Shown in pieces: positions 30,910 through 36,652 of a stretch of 36,652 nt of DNA. Under the pieces are notes generated by a model, which saw only the letters and a list, made by a program, of their open reading frames with translations, was not told the DNA's origin and did no database searches. A program made the translations under genes and the position numbers. How positions within the stretch are numbered: the stretch's first letter is position 1; every line of letters starts with the position of its first letter. This stretch comes from Streptomyces sp. SID3212 (GTDB lineage: Bacteria; Actinomycetota; Actinomycetes; Streptomycetales; Streptomycetaceae), in the NCBI RefSeq assembly GCF_009865405.1, contig NZ_WWJY01000329.1, forward strand, positions 1 to 36,652. Direction: 5' to 3'.

Positions 30910-31530
30910 TTGTCCACGATCGAACGTCCGCCGCGCGGTGTCCTGCGCCGTCCCGCCAGGTCCGATACGGACGCTCTGGCCGCACTGATGGCCGAGGCCT
31001 TCCGCGACGATCCGCTGACCCGCTGGATCGTCGCGGACGACGCGCGCCGGGCCGAACTGCTGCCCGGCCTCTTCAAGGTCTTCGTCGAGATCTCGCACGA
31101 CTACGACGGGGTGTCCGTCTCGCCCTGCGGCAACGCCGTCGTCCTGTTCCTGCCTCCGGGCGCCTCGCGGGAGGTGGACCGGCGGGAGGACGAACTCGCC
31201 GACCGGTTCGGCGCCGTCCTGGGTGACCACGCGACGGCGCTGGGGACCATCGTCCGCCTCCAGGCCGAACGCCACCCGGCCGAACCCGACCACTACTACG
31301 CGTCGTTCGCCGCCGTGCGCGGCTCGCACCGGCGGCGGGGACTGCTCTCCGCGCTGCTGGCGGAGCTGCTCGCACGCGCCGACCGGGGCGGGTACGGAAC
31401 GTACGCCGAGACCAGCTCACCGGGCGGCGAGGCCTCGTGCCGGGCGGCGGGCTTCCGCCGGCTGGGCGAGGACATCGTCCTCCCGGACAACGGCCCGTCC
31501 CTGCGGCCGATGTGGCGGGACCCCCGGTGA
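30910..31530 (+). CDS. GNAT-family N-acetyltransferase
   Basis: Protein of 206 aa with the GNAT fold. The acetyl-CoA loop is AVRGSHRRRGLLSALLAELLARAD (a variant of the R/QxxGxG/A motif). FRDDPLTRWIVADD near the N-terminus and PGGEASCRAAGFRRLGEDIVL at the C-terminus are typical of the family. A TTG start at 30910 is chosen because GGAGGG lies 6 nt before it and it sits 35 nt after the decarboxylase stop. Its own stop overlaps the GTG start of the DUF6875 gene. The natural hypothesis is acylation of the amine produced by the adjacent decarboxylase. Confidence 0.82.
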   Translation: MSTIERPPRGVLRRPARSDTDALAALMAEAFRDDPLTRWIVADDARRAELLPGLFKVFVEISHDYDGVSVSPCGNAVVLFLPPGASREVDRREDELADRFGAVLGDHATALGTIVRLQAERHPAEPDHYYASFAAVRGSHRRRGLLSALLAELLARADRGGYGTYAETSSPGGEASCRAAGFRRLGEDIVLPDNGPSLRPMWRDPR

Positions 31531-32222
31531 GCGGCGGCGAGGTGACGACACCGCCGGTGGGCGGCGACCAGGTGACGAGCCCCCCGACGGGCGGTGACGA
31601 GCGCATCCACGTGTGGTCGGCGGCCGAGGTGGCGCGGGGCGAGGTGCCGGCCCGGCACCTGCCGCACCTGCGTGAAGTCCTCGACTGGAGCGGGGACTTC
31701 CTGGTCTCCGGCCATCCCGAACTGGGCCGGGGCGGCCCGGTGTGCCCGTACACCCAGCCGTCGCTGCGCAAGGGCCTGTTCCATCTGGCGGTGCCGGCCG
31801 AGGGCCAGGGCGAAGACCTGTCCGCCGCTGTCGGTTCTCTACGCGCGTGGCACGAGCGGATCTCGGCGGACCTGGACGACGACAGCCGCGAACTGCTCAC
31901 CCTGCTGCTGGTGTTACCGCGGTTCGACCGCACCGACTCGGCCGAGCTGGACGAACTCCAGCGCAAGGCCAAGGACGAGTTCGTGGCCGACGGCCTGATG
32001 ATCGGTCAGTTCCATCCGGTGTGCGACGAGCCGGGGCTCTGGAACACCGCCTTCCGCCCGCTCCGGGCGCCGGTGCCGCTGCTGGCGGTACGGAAGCTCC
32101 TCCTCTTCGACCTGCCGTTCCTGCTCACCGACGACACGCACCTCGACCACTACCTGAAGCGCTTCGCGCCCGACCTGCCGGCCCGGGTGCGCGGCCAGTT
32201 GGTCAGCCGCCTGGTGCCCTGA
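31527..32222 (+). CDS. DUF6875 domain-containing protein
   Basis: Protein of 231 aa. The pattern GDFLVSGHPELGRGGPVCPY then the PSLRKGLF turn, LTLLLVLPRFDRTDSAELDE, and FVADGLMIGQFHPVCDEPGL followed by FRPLRAPVPLLAVRKLLLFD is what I recall for DUF6875. It is a small cytosolic family of unknown function. Two cysteines (VCPY and PVCDE) and several His residues are candidate functional residues. The GTG at 31527 overlaps the GNAT stop (GTGA), implying translational coupling and a common pathway with the decarboxylase and acetyltransferase. The family name is from memory; function is not assigned. Confidence 0.7.
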   Translation: MSGGEVTTPPVGGDQVTSPPTGGDERIHVWSAAEVARGEVPARHLPHLREVLDWSGDFLVSGHPELGRGGPVCPYTQPSLRKGLFHLAVPAEGQGEDLSAAVGSLRAWHERISADLDDDSRELLTLLLVLPRFDRTDSAELDELQRKAKDEFVADGLMIGQFHPVCDEPGLWNTAFRPLRAPVPLLAVRKLLLFDLPFLLTDDTHLDHYLKRFAPDLPARVRGQLVSRLVP

Positions 32223-32227
32223 TCCGG

Positions 32228-32267
32228 GGCGGGGCCGGTGCCGTCCTCGGGCGGCACCGGCCCCGCC
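32228..32267. terminator. Strong hairpin ending the decarboxylase-GNAT-DUF6875 operon
   Basis: GGCGGGGCCGGTGCCG (32228-32243) pairs perfectly with CGGCACCGGCCCCGCC (32252-32267), a 16-bp stem with an 8-nt loop, 6 nt after the DUF6875 stop. It lies between that gene and the convergent TetR gene and defines the operon end. Confidence 0.85.
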
Positions 32268-32310
32268 GCCGTCTCCTCCTGGCGCGTGGGTGTGAACCGG
32301 AACCCGGCCC

Positions 32311-32940
32311 TCACTGCCTCTGGGCGGTGACCATCCGCAGGACGAGGTCCGCGTAGAGCGCGCCGACCTCGTCGGCCGTACGGCGGCCCGCCACGTTGAA
32401 CCAGCGTGCCACGTCGATGCAGAGGGACAGGACGGCGAGGGTGGTGCCCGGCACGTCGGGGACGTCGAACTCGCCGTCCCGTACCCCGTCGGTCAGGATG
32501 CGCCGCACCACGGCGTCGCTGCGGCGCCGCAGCTCCAGGATCTCCGCGCGGTGCTCGGGGGCGAGCGCGTCCAGCTCGTACTGCACGACCCGCGCGGTCG
32601 TGTGCCGCTCGGCGTGCCAGCGGACGAAGCGGCGGACGACCTCGTCGAGGCGCCGGGTCGCGGTGCCGCCGCCGGCCGCCGCTTCGGTGAGCAGGGTCAG
32701 CGCCCGGTCGTGTCCGATCCTGCTGATCCGGTGGAGCAGCTCTTCCTTGGTCTTGAAGTGGATGTAGAGCGCGGCCGGGCTCATCCCGGCGCGGCTCGCG
32801 ATGTCGCGGGTGGTGGTGGCGTGGTACCCACGCTCGGCGAACGCCTCGACGGCGGCGACCATCAGCCTCCTGGCCGCTTCCGGGGCGACGCCGCCCCAGG
32901 GCGCGTCCTCACCGTCGCCCGCCTGCTCCACCGTACGCAT
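32311..32940 (-). CDS. TetR-family regulator (KstR2-like) of the MaoC gene and itself
   Basis: Protein of 209 aa. The HTH is LMVAAVEAFAERGYHATTTR then DIASRAGMSPAALYIHFKTKEELL (residues about 26-70). The ligand domain (RFVRWHAERHTTARVVQYEL then DALAPEHRAEILELRRRSD) resembles TetR regulators of acyl-CoA catabolism such as KstR2. The sequence TGAGCAAGCGCTTAGA occurs upstream of this gene (32987-33002) and, identical over 16 bp, in the MaoC promoter. It is close to the reported KstR2 core CAAGnnCTTG. This supports autoregulation and control of the MaoC gene. The ATG at 32940 lies 9 nt downstream of AAGGGATGAG. Confidence 0.88.
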   Translation of the reverse strand: MRTVEQAGDGEDAPWGGVAPEAARRLMVAAVEAFAERGYHATTTRDIASRAGMSPAALYIHFKTKEELLHRISRIGHDRALTLLTEAAAGGGTATRRLDEVVRRFVRWHAERHTTARVVQYELDALAPEHRAEILELRRRSDAVVRRILTDGVRDGEFDVPDVPGTTLAVLSLCIDVARWFNVAGRRTADEVGALYADLVLRMVTAQRQ

Positions 32941-32968
32941 CGCTCATCCCTTCGAGTCGGCAGAAGGG

Positions 32969-33002
32969 TCACCCTACCCGGGAGGGTGAGCAAGCGCTTA
33001 GA
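32969..33002 (-). promoter_or_regulatory. Operator region of the KstR2-like TetR gene
   Basis: TGAGCAAGCGCTTAGA (32987-33002) is an exact copy of the site at 28251-28266. Directly beside it, on the minus strand, TAGGGT (in CCCGGGTAGGGTGACC) is a good -10 candidate, flanked by a second inverted pair TCACCCT/AGGGTGA. The operator would sit just upstream of the -10. Confidence 0.72.
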
Positions 33003-33004
33003 GC

Positions 33005-33292
33005 TCAGAGCTTCTGGAAGGGGCCGTGCTCGGCGAGGATCTTCTCCAGCCTGGCCTGGTCGACGCGGCTGACGATCTGGCCGGCCTCCTGGCGGTCCCT
33101 GATGACCTTGGCGAGGGTGAAGGCGGAGGTGGTGAGGTAGAGGACCGCGATGGCGAGGAAGCCCCGGACCCACGCGTCGGCGTCGAGGCGGTAGATGCCG
33201 ATGGAGATGGCGGCGAGCGCGAGGCCGAAGGAGAGGACGGCCTGTCCGTAGTAGGCGCCGGTGTTCTGCTGCTTGACGGGTGTGTCGGTCAT
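33005..33292 (-). CDS. YiaA/YiaB-family two-helix membrane protein
   Basis: Protein of 95 aa. Two transmembrane helices of the YiaAB domain are visible: YYGQAVLSFGLALAAISIGIY (about 14-34) and WVRGFLAIAVLYLTTSAFTL (about 41-60). They are followed by a charged cytoplasmic tail (AKVIRDRQEAGQIVSRVDQA region). The family function is unknown. The ATG at 33292 has no strong ribosome site. The stop is only 3 nt from the TetR operator, so it may share that region's transcription with the TetR gene downstream on the same strand. Confidence 0.82.
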   Translation of the reverse strand: MTDTPVKQQNTGAYYGQAVLSFGLALAAISIGIYRLDADAWVRGFLAIAVLYLTTSAFTLAKVIRDRQEAGQIVSRVDQARLEKILAEHGPFQKL

Positions 33293-33420
33293 GGGGACAG
33301 CATCCGCGCGCGGGGGTGGCGGCGGCATCCGCTGCCGTACTCAGGCGGTACTCAGGGCGGCTCTGCCCGCGTACTCCGTACGGCTCCGGAACCGGCTCCG
33401 GCTCGCGCTCGGGCTCCAGC

Positions 33421-34584
33421 TCAGAACGCCGACACACCTGTCAGCGCGCGGCCGATGATCAGTTTCTGGATCTGGCTGGTGCCCTCGTAGAGGGTCATCA
33501 CCCGCGCGTCGCGCAGGAGTTTGCCGACCGGGTACTCGTCGATGTAGCCGTAACCGCCGAAGACCTGGAGGGCGTTGTTGGCGGACCGTACGGCGGCCTC
33601 GGACGCGAACAGCTTCGCCTGGGAGGCGGCCGTCGCGAACTCCTGGCCCCGGTCGATGAGATCGGCGACCCGCCAGGTCAGCAGCCGCGCCGCGTCCACG
33701 TCGACCGCGATGGCGCTGATCAGCTCCTGCACCAGCTGGTGGTGGGCGATGGGTTTGCCGAACTGCTCGCGCTCCCCCGCGTATCCGACGGCCGCGTCCA
33801 GCGCCGCCCGCGCGATGCCGACGCAGCCGGCGGCGACCGACATGCGGCCCTTGGCGAGGGCGGACATCGCGACGGAGAAGCCCTTGCCCTCGGGGCCGAG
33901 CAGGGCGGCGGCCGAGACCCGTACGTCCTCCAGGACCAGTTCGGCCGTGGGCTGGCCACGCAGTCCGAGCTTGCCGTGGAGGGTGCGGCGGGTCAGGCCG
34001 GGGGTGTCGGCCGGGACGAGGAAGGCGGAGACGCCCCGGTGGCCGGGGGTGCTGTTGGTGCGCGCGAAGAGGAGGACCACGTCGGCCCAGGTGCCGTTGG
34101 TGATGAACATCTTGGAGCCGCTGATGATCCAGTCGGCGCCGTCGCCGCCGCCGTCCCGTACGGCCTTCGTGGTGAGGTTTCCCGCGTCGGAGCCGGTGCC
34201 GGGCTCGGTCAGCCCGAAGCAGCCGAGGGCCTCGCCCGAGGTGAGCCGGAACAGCCACGCCCGCTTCTGCTCCTCGTCGCCCCAGGCGGCGATGGTCTTG
34301 GCCACCAGCCCCAGCGAGACGGAGACGATGCCGCGCACCGACGAGTCGCCGCGTCCCAGTTCCTCGGTGACCAGGCAGTACGTGACGTGGTCACCGCCCG
34401 AGCCGCCGTACTCCTCGGGAATCGTCAGTCCCAGGAAGCCCAGCGCGCCGAGCTTGCCGACGATGGCCCGGTCGACGCTCTCGTCCCGGTCCCAGTCGAC
34501 GACGAAGGGGGTGATCTCCCGGTCGACGAAGTCCTCGGCGAGCTTGCGCGCCGCCTCCTGCTCCTCGCTCAGCTCAAGATTCAC
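33421..34584 (-). CDS. Acyl-CoA dehydrogenase, short/branched-chain type
   Basis: Protein of 387 aa. The usual three domains are present: FAD/substrate loop GCFGLTEPGTGSDAGNLTTK, ISGSKMFITNG, and the C-terminal QVFGGYGYIDEYPVGKLLRD. The canonical catalytic Glu is present at about residue 367 in VMTLYEGTSQIQKLIIGRAL, unlike in the ACAD10/11-type enzyme at 16872. It oxidises an acyl-CoA to 2-enoyl-CoA with electron transfer to ETF. The GTG at 34584 has GGGGGG 7 nt upstream. It is divergent from a TetR gene and separated from it by an operator-rich region, so it is the likely target of that repressor. Confidence 0.92.
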   Translation of the reverse strand: MNLELSEEQEAARKLAEDFVDREITPFVVDWDRDESVDRAIVGKLGALGFLGLTIPEEYGGSGGDHVTYCLVTEELGRGDSSVRGIVSVSLGLVAKTIAAWGDEEQKRAWLFRLTSGEALGCFGLTEPGTGSDAGNLTTKAVRDGGGDGADWIISGSKMFITNGTWADVVLLFARTNSTPGHRGVSAFLVPADTPGLTRRTLHGKLGLRGQPTAELVLEDVRVSAAALLGPEGKGFSVAMSALAKGRMSVAAGCVGIARAALDAAVGYAGEREQFGKPIAHHQLVQELISAIAVDVDAARLLTWRVADLIDRGQEFATAASQAKLFASEAAVRSANNALQVFGGYGYIDEYPVGKLLRDARVMTLYEGTSQIQKLIIGRALTGVSAF

Positions 34585-34604
34585 CGAAGGACCCCCCTTG
34601 GTCA

Positions 34605-34650
34605 GTCGATCAACCGATCAGCCGATCGACCTTAATTAGCACTGCTAGTT
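34605..34650. promoter_or_regulatory. Divergent ACAD/TetR control region with two operator-like elements
   Basis: AATTAGCACTGCTAGTT (34634-34650) is an inverted repeat (arms AATTAGCA/TGCTAGTT, 7 of 8 paired), typical of TetR operators. Beside it, three direct copies of CGATCnnC with 8-bp period begin at 34607, 34615 and 34623. The ends form the inverted pair GTCGATC/GATCGAC (34605-34611, 34624-34630). The region separates the ACAD start (34584) from the TetR start (34679). Confidence 0.68.
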
Positions 34651-34678
34651 TCCTGTCGCCACGCCTACTATGAGTGCC

Positions 34679-35320
34679 ATGGCCAGACCGCGCAAGCCCC
34701 TCCTCAGCAGAGAACTCATCGTCGGGGCGGCGAGCGCGCTCGTGGACGCGGAGGGGCTGGAGGCGGTCTCCACGCGGCGGCTCGCGGCGGAGCTGGGGGT
34801 GAGCGGTCCGTCCCTCTACAACCACTTCCGTACGAAGGACGAGATCCTCGAAGCGGTCGCGGACGCGGTCAGCGCGCAGGTCGACCTGTCGATGTTCGAC
34901 GAGGCCGACGGCCGCGACTGGCGTACGGCGCTGCACGACTGGGCCGTCTCCTACCGGGCCGCCCTCACCGACCATCCGCACATCGTGCCGGTGCTCGCGC
35001 GCGGTCCGGGGCGGCGGCCGGCGGGGCTGCGAGTGGCGGACGCGGTGTTCGGCGCGATGGTCCGGGCGGGGTGGCCGGCGGCGCAGGCCACGTACATCGG
35101 CGCGCTGATGCGGTACTTCATCACCGGCTCGGCGCTGGGCTCGTTCGCCCGGGGGTTCGTGGACGACGCGACGGCGTACGACCCGGCGGACTATCCGCAC
35201 CTGGGGCAGGCGCATCTGCTCGCGGAGCGGCAGGAGCAGGTGGACGAGGGGGCCTTCGAGACGGGGGTACGGGCGCTGATCGACGGGCTGTCGGTGCAGT
35301 ACGAGGCGATATTGCGGTGA
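34679..35320 (+). CDS. TetR-family regulator, divergent from the acyl-CoA dehydrogenase gene
   Basis: Protein of 213 aa. The HTH is LIVGAASALVDAEGLEAVST then RRLAAELGVSGPSLYNHFRTKDEIL (residues about 13-58), with recognition helix GVSGPSLYNHF. The C-terminal domain is TetR_C-like (WAVSYRAALTDHPHIVPVLARGPG). The ATG at 34679 (MARPRKPLL) is preferred; an in-frame ATG 9 nt upstream at 34670 is possible. The intergenic palindrome at 34634-34650 probably lets it repress both its own gene and the divergent acyl-CoA dehydrogenase, with an acyl-CoA as likely inducer. Confidence 0.87.
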   Translation: MARPRKPLLSRELIVGAASALVDAEGLEAVSTRRLAAELGVSGPSLYNHFRTKDEILEAVADAVSAQVDLSMFDEADGRDWRTALHDWAVSYRAALTDHPHIVPVLARGPGRRPAGLRVADAVFGAMVRAGWPAAQATYIGALMRYFITGSALGSFARGFVDDATAYDPADYPHLGQAHLLAERQEQVDEGAFETGVRALIDGLSVQYEAILR

Positions 35321-35352
35321 GGGGGGCGGGGGGCTGGGCGTACGTTCTCGGC

Positions 35353-36381
35353 ATGACGAACCCCGCTCGGACCGACCCGGTGGCGATACCGGCGTCTCCG
35401 CCCGCCCCCGCCTCTTCCCCTTCCCCTACGTCTTCCCCTCCCGCGCGCTGGTTGCCGCTCGCCGCCGCGGGGGTGACGGTGGTGCTCTGGGCGTCGGCCT
35501 TCGTGTCGATCCGCAGCGCCGGTTCCGCGTACTCGCCGGGGGCGTTGGCGCTCGGGCGGCTGCTCGCGGGGGCGCTGGTGCTCGGGGTGGTGTGCGCGGT
35601 ACGGCGCGAGGGGCTGCCGCCCCGGGCCGCCTGGCGCGGGATCGCCGTGTCGGGTGTCCTGTGGTTCGGCGTGTACATGGTGGTGCTCAACTGGGGTGAG
35701 CAGGAGGTCGACGCGGGCACGGCCGCGATGGTCGTGAACATCGGCCCGATCCTCATCGCCCTGCTCGGCGGGAGGCTGCTCGGCGAGTCCCTCCCGCCGC
35801 GCCTGCTGGCCGGGATGGCAGTGTCGTTCGCGGGCGCGGTGGCGGTGGGGCTGTCGATGTCGGGCGAGGGGCACGCGTCGGTGCTCGGGGTGGCGCTGTG
35901 TGTGCTGGCGGCGATGGCGTACGCGGGCGGGGTGGTGGCCCAGAAGCCGGTGCTGGCGCACGCGAGCGCGCTCCAGGCGACGACGTTCGGCTGCCTGATC
36001 GGTGCGGTGGCCTGCCTGCCGTTCGCGGGACAGCTGATCGGGGAGGCCGGCGACGCGCCGCTGTCGGCGACGCTCAACATGCTCTACCTGGGCGTCTTCC
36101 CGACGGCCCTGGCCTTCACGACCTGGGCGTACGCGCTGGCGCGCACGACGGCGGGCCGCATGGGCGCGACGACGTACGCGGTGCCCGCGCTGGTCGTCCT
36201 GATGGCCTGGCTGACCCTGGACGAGGTCCCGGCCCTGCTGACCCTCGCGGGCGGCGCGCTGTGCCTGACGGGCGTAGCCCTCTCCCGCTCCGGCCGCCGG
36301 GGCCGCCCGGGCGGGCACTCGTCACCGCCCCCGCTCCCGCCCCAGCCGGACCGGGCGGGCGAGGCCGCACCCGCGAGGTGA
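35353..36381 (+). CDS. EamA/DMT-family transporter
   Basis: Protein of 342 aa with ten hydrophobic helices in two EamA repeats. The first spans about residues 36-165: TVVLWASAFVSIRSAGSAYSPGALALGR (helices 1-2), then GISVSGVLWFGVYMVVLNWGEQEV-like helices and TAAMVVNIGPILIALLGG. The second spans about 175-320 and ends in VPALVVLMAWLTLDEVPALLTLAGGALCLTGVAL. The cytoplasmic N-terminus is Pro/Ser-rich and the C-terminus Pro/Arg-rich. DMT members export amino acids or small metabolites. The ATG at 35353 has no strong ribosome site, but it lies only 32 nt after the TetR stop, so the gene may be read through from the regulator transcript. Confidence 0.88.
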   Translation: MTNPARTDPVAIPASPPAPASSPSPTSSPPARWLPLAAAGVTVVLWASAFVSIRSAGSAYSPGALALGRLLAGALVLGVVCAVRREGLPPRAAWRGIAVSGVLWFGVYMVVLNWGEQEVDAGTAAMVVNIGPILIALLGGRLLGESLPPRLLAGMAVSFAGAVAVGLSMSGEGHASVLGVALCVLAAMAYAGGVVAQKPVLAHASALQATTFGCLIGAVACLPFAGQLIGEAGDAPLSATLNMLYLGVFPTALAFTTWAYALARTTAGRMGATTYAVPALVVLMAWLTLDEVPALLTLAGGALCLTGVALSRSGRRGRPGGHSSPPPLPPQPDRAGEAAPAR

Positions 36382-36513
36382 GGTGATCCGCTCGGGGGGG
36401 GTGCGCCGCCCGGCGCGTGCGATCGCAGGGGGAGGACCGAGGGTGTACGGAACGTGCTCGCCCGGCCCGCCAACGCGGCGAACGCGCGGCCCGGGCCAAG
36501 CACCTGGCCTGCG

Positions 36514-36652
36514 GCCCCACGGACGGGCCCCACGGACGGGCCCCACGGACGGGCCCCACGGACGGGCCCCACGGACGGGCCCCACGGACGGGCCCCACGG
36601 ACGGGCCCCACGGACGGGCCCCACGGACGGGCCCCACGGACGGGCCCCACGG
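36514..36652. repeat. 13-bp tandem repeat array running off the right edge
   Basis: The unit CCCCACGGACGGG repeats about 10.7 times without visible variation from 36514 to the last base. Thirteen is not a multiple of three, so all three frames on each strand repeat a 13-residue peptide every 39 bp and stay open; on the minus strand this reads GPVRGARPWGPSV. No credible gene is seen in 36382-36513. The array may continue into unseen sequence, so it could be intergenic or part of a minus-strand gene's 3' end. Confidence 0.9.

Noticed and set aside
36084..36650. Minus-strand frames encoding GPVRGARPWGPSV repeats
   Set aside because: They arise from the 13-bp array and then run antisense to the EamA gene; not called as a gene without seeing sequence beyond the edge.
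36514..36652. CRISPR array
   Set aside because: Repeats are contiguous 13-mers with no spacers and no cas genes nearby.

Overview
The window reads as a chromosomal segment of a high-GC actinomycete, almost certainly Streptomyces or a close relative. The evidence is very high G+C with strong third-position bias, an S-(hydroxymethyl)mycothiol dehydrogenase at the left edge (mycothiol is the actinobacterial thiol), GTG and TTG starts, many TetR regulators, several likely leaderless genes, and the short CCGTCCGGCGATTGAGGACA repeats familiar from Streptomyces intergenic regions. No tRNA, rRNA, CRISPR array or intact insertion sequence was seen. The content is metabolic and regulatory accessory or arm-type DNA rather than core housekeeping.

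Layout. 1-9.4 kb: partial mycothiol-dependent formaldehyde dehydrogenase, gluconokinase, a Tat-type molybdopterin oxidoreductase with its membrane cytochrome b, an APC amino-acid permease behind a TPR-like protein, an ASCH protein, a FAD-dependent dehydrogenase, a NUDIX hydrolase and two coupled DUF202 membrane proteins. 9.4-12.3 kb: a self-contained TetR-MFS-SDR unit with two almost identical operators. 12.3-14.3 kb: a gene-poor patch with a DUF4241 protein and a decayed, frameshifted reading frame. 14.3-15.6 kb: glucarate dehydratase.

15.8-22.5 kb is the most interesting part. A phosphotransferase plus ACAD10/11-type acyl-CoA dehydrogenase operon (+) and an SDR, acyl-CoA ligase, TetR operon (-) share the 12-mer ATACCGACTGGT in their upstream regions. 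Together these enzyme classes match the logic of levulinate/4-hydroxy-acid catabolism: CoA activation, 4-keto reduction, 4-hydroxy phosphorylation, then phosphate elimination. Between them lie a large imperfect palindrome built of Streptomyces repeats and an HTH-ClpN protein with nested operators over what looks like a leaderless promoter.

22.6-28.2 kb: a secreted penicillin-acylase-type Ntn hydrolase, a zinc-ribbon protein, a DraRnl-type RNA ligase and SoxR. 28.3-32.3 kb: a MaoC-type dehydratase, a VOC protein, and a PLP decarboxylase-GNAT-DUF6875 operon that ends at a strong hairpin and looks like a small amine-modifying cassette. 32.3-36.4 kb: a TetR whose presumed operator is identical over 16 bp to the one in front of the MaoC gene, a YiaA/B membrane protein, a second acyl-CoA dehydrogenase divergent from another TetR, and an EamA transporter. 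The right edge is a 13-bp tandem repeat that runs out of the window.

All functional calls come from reading motifs and recalling families; no database search was run.
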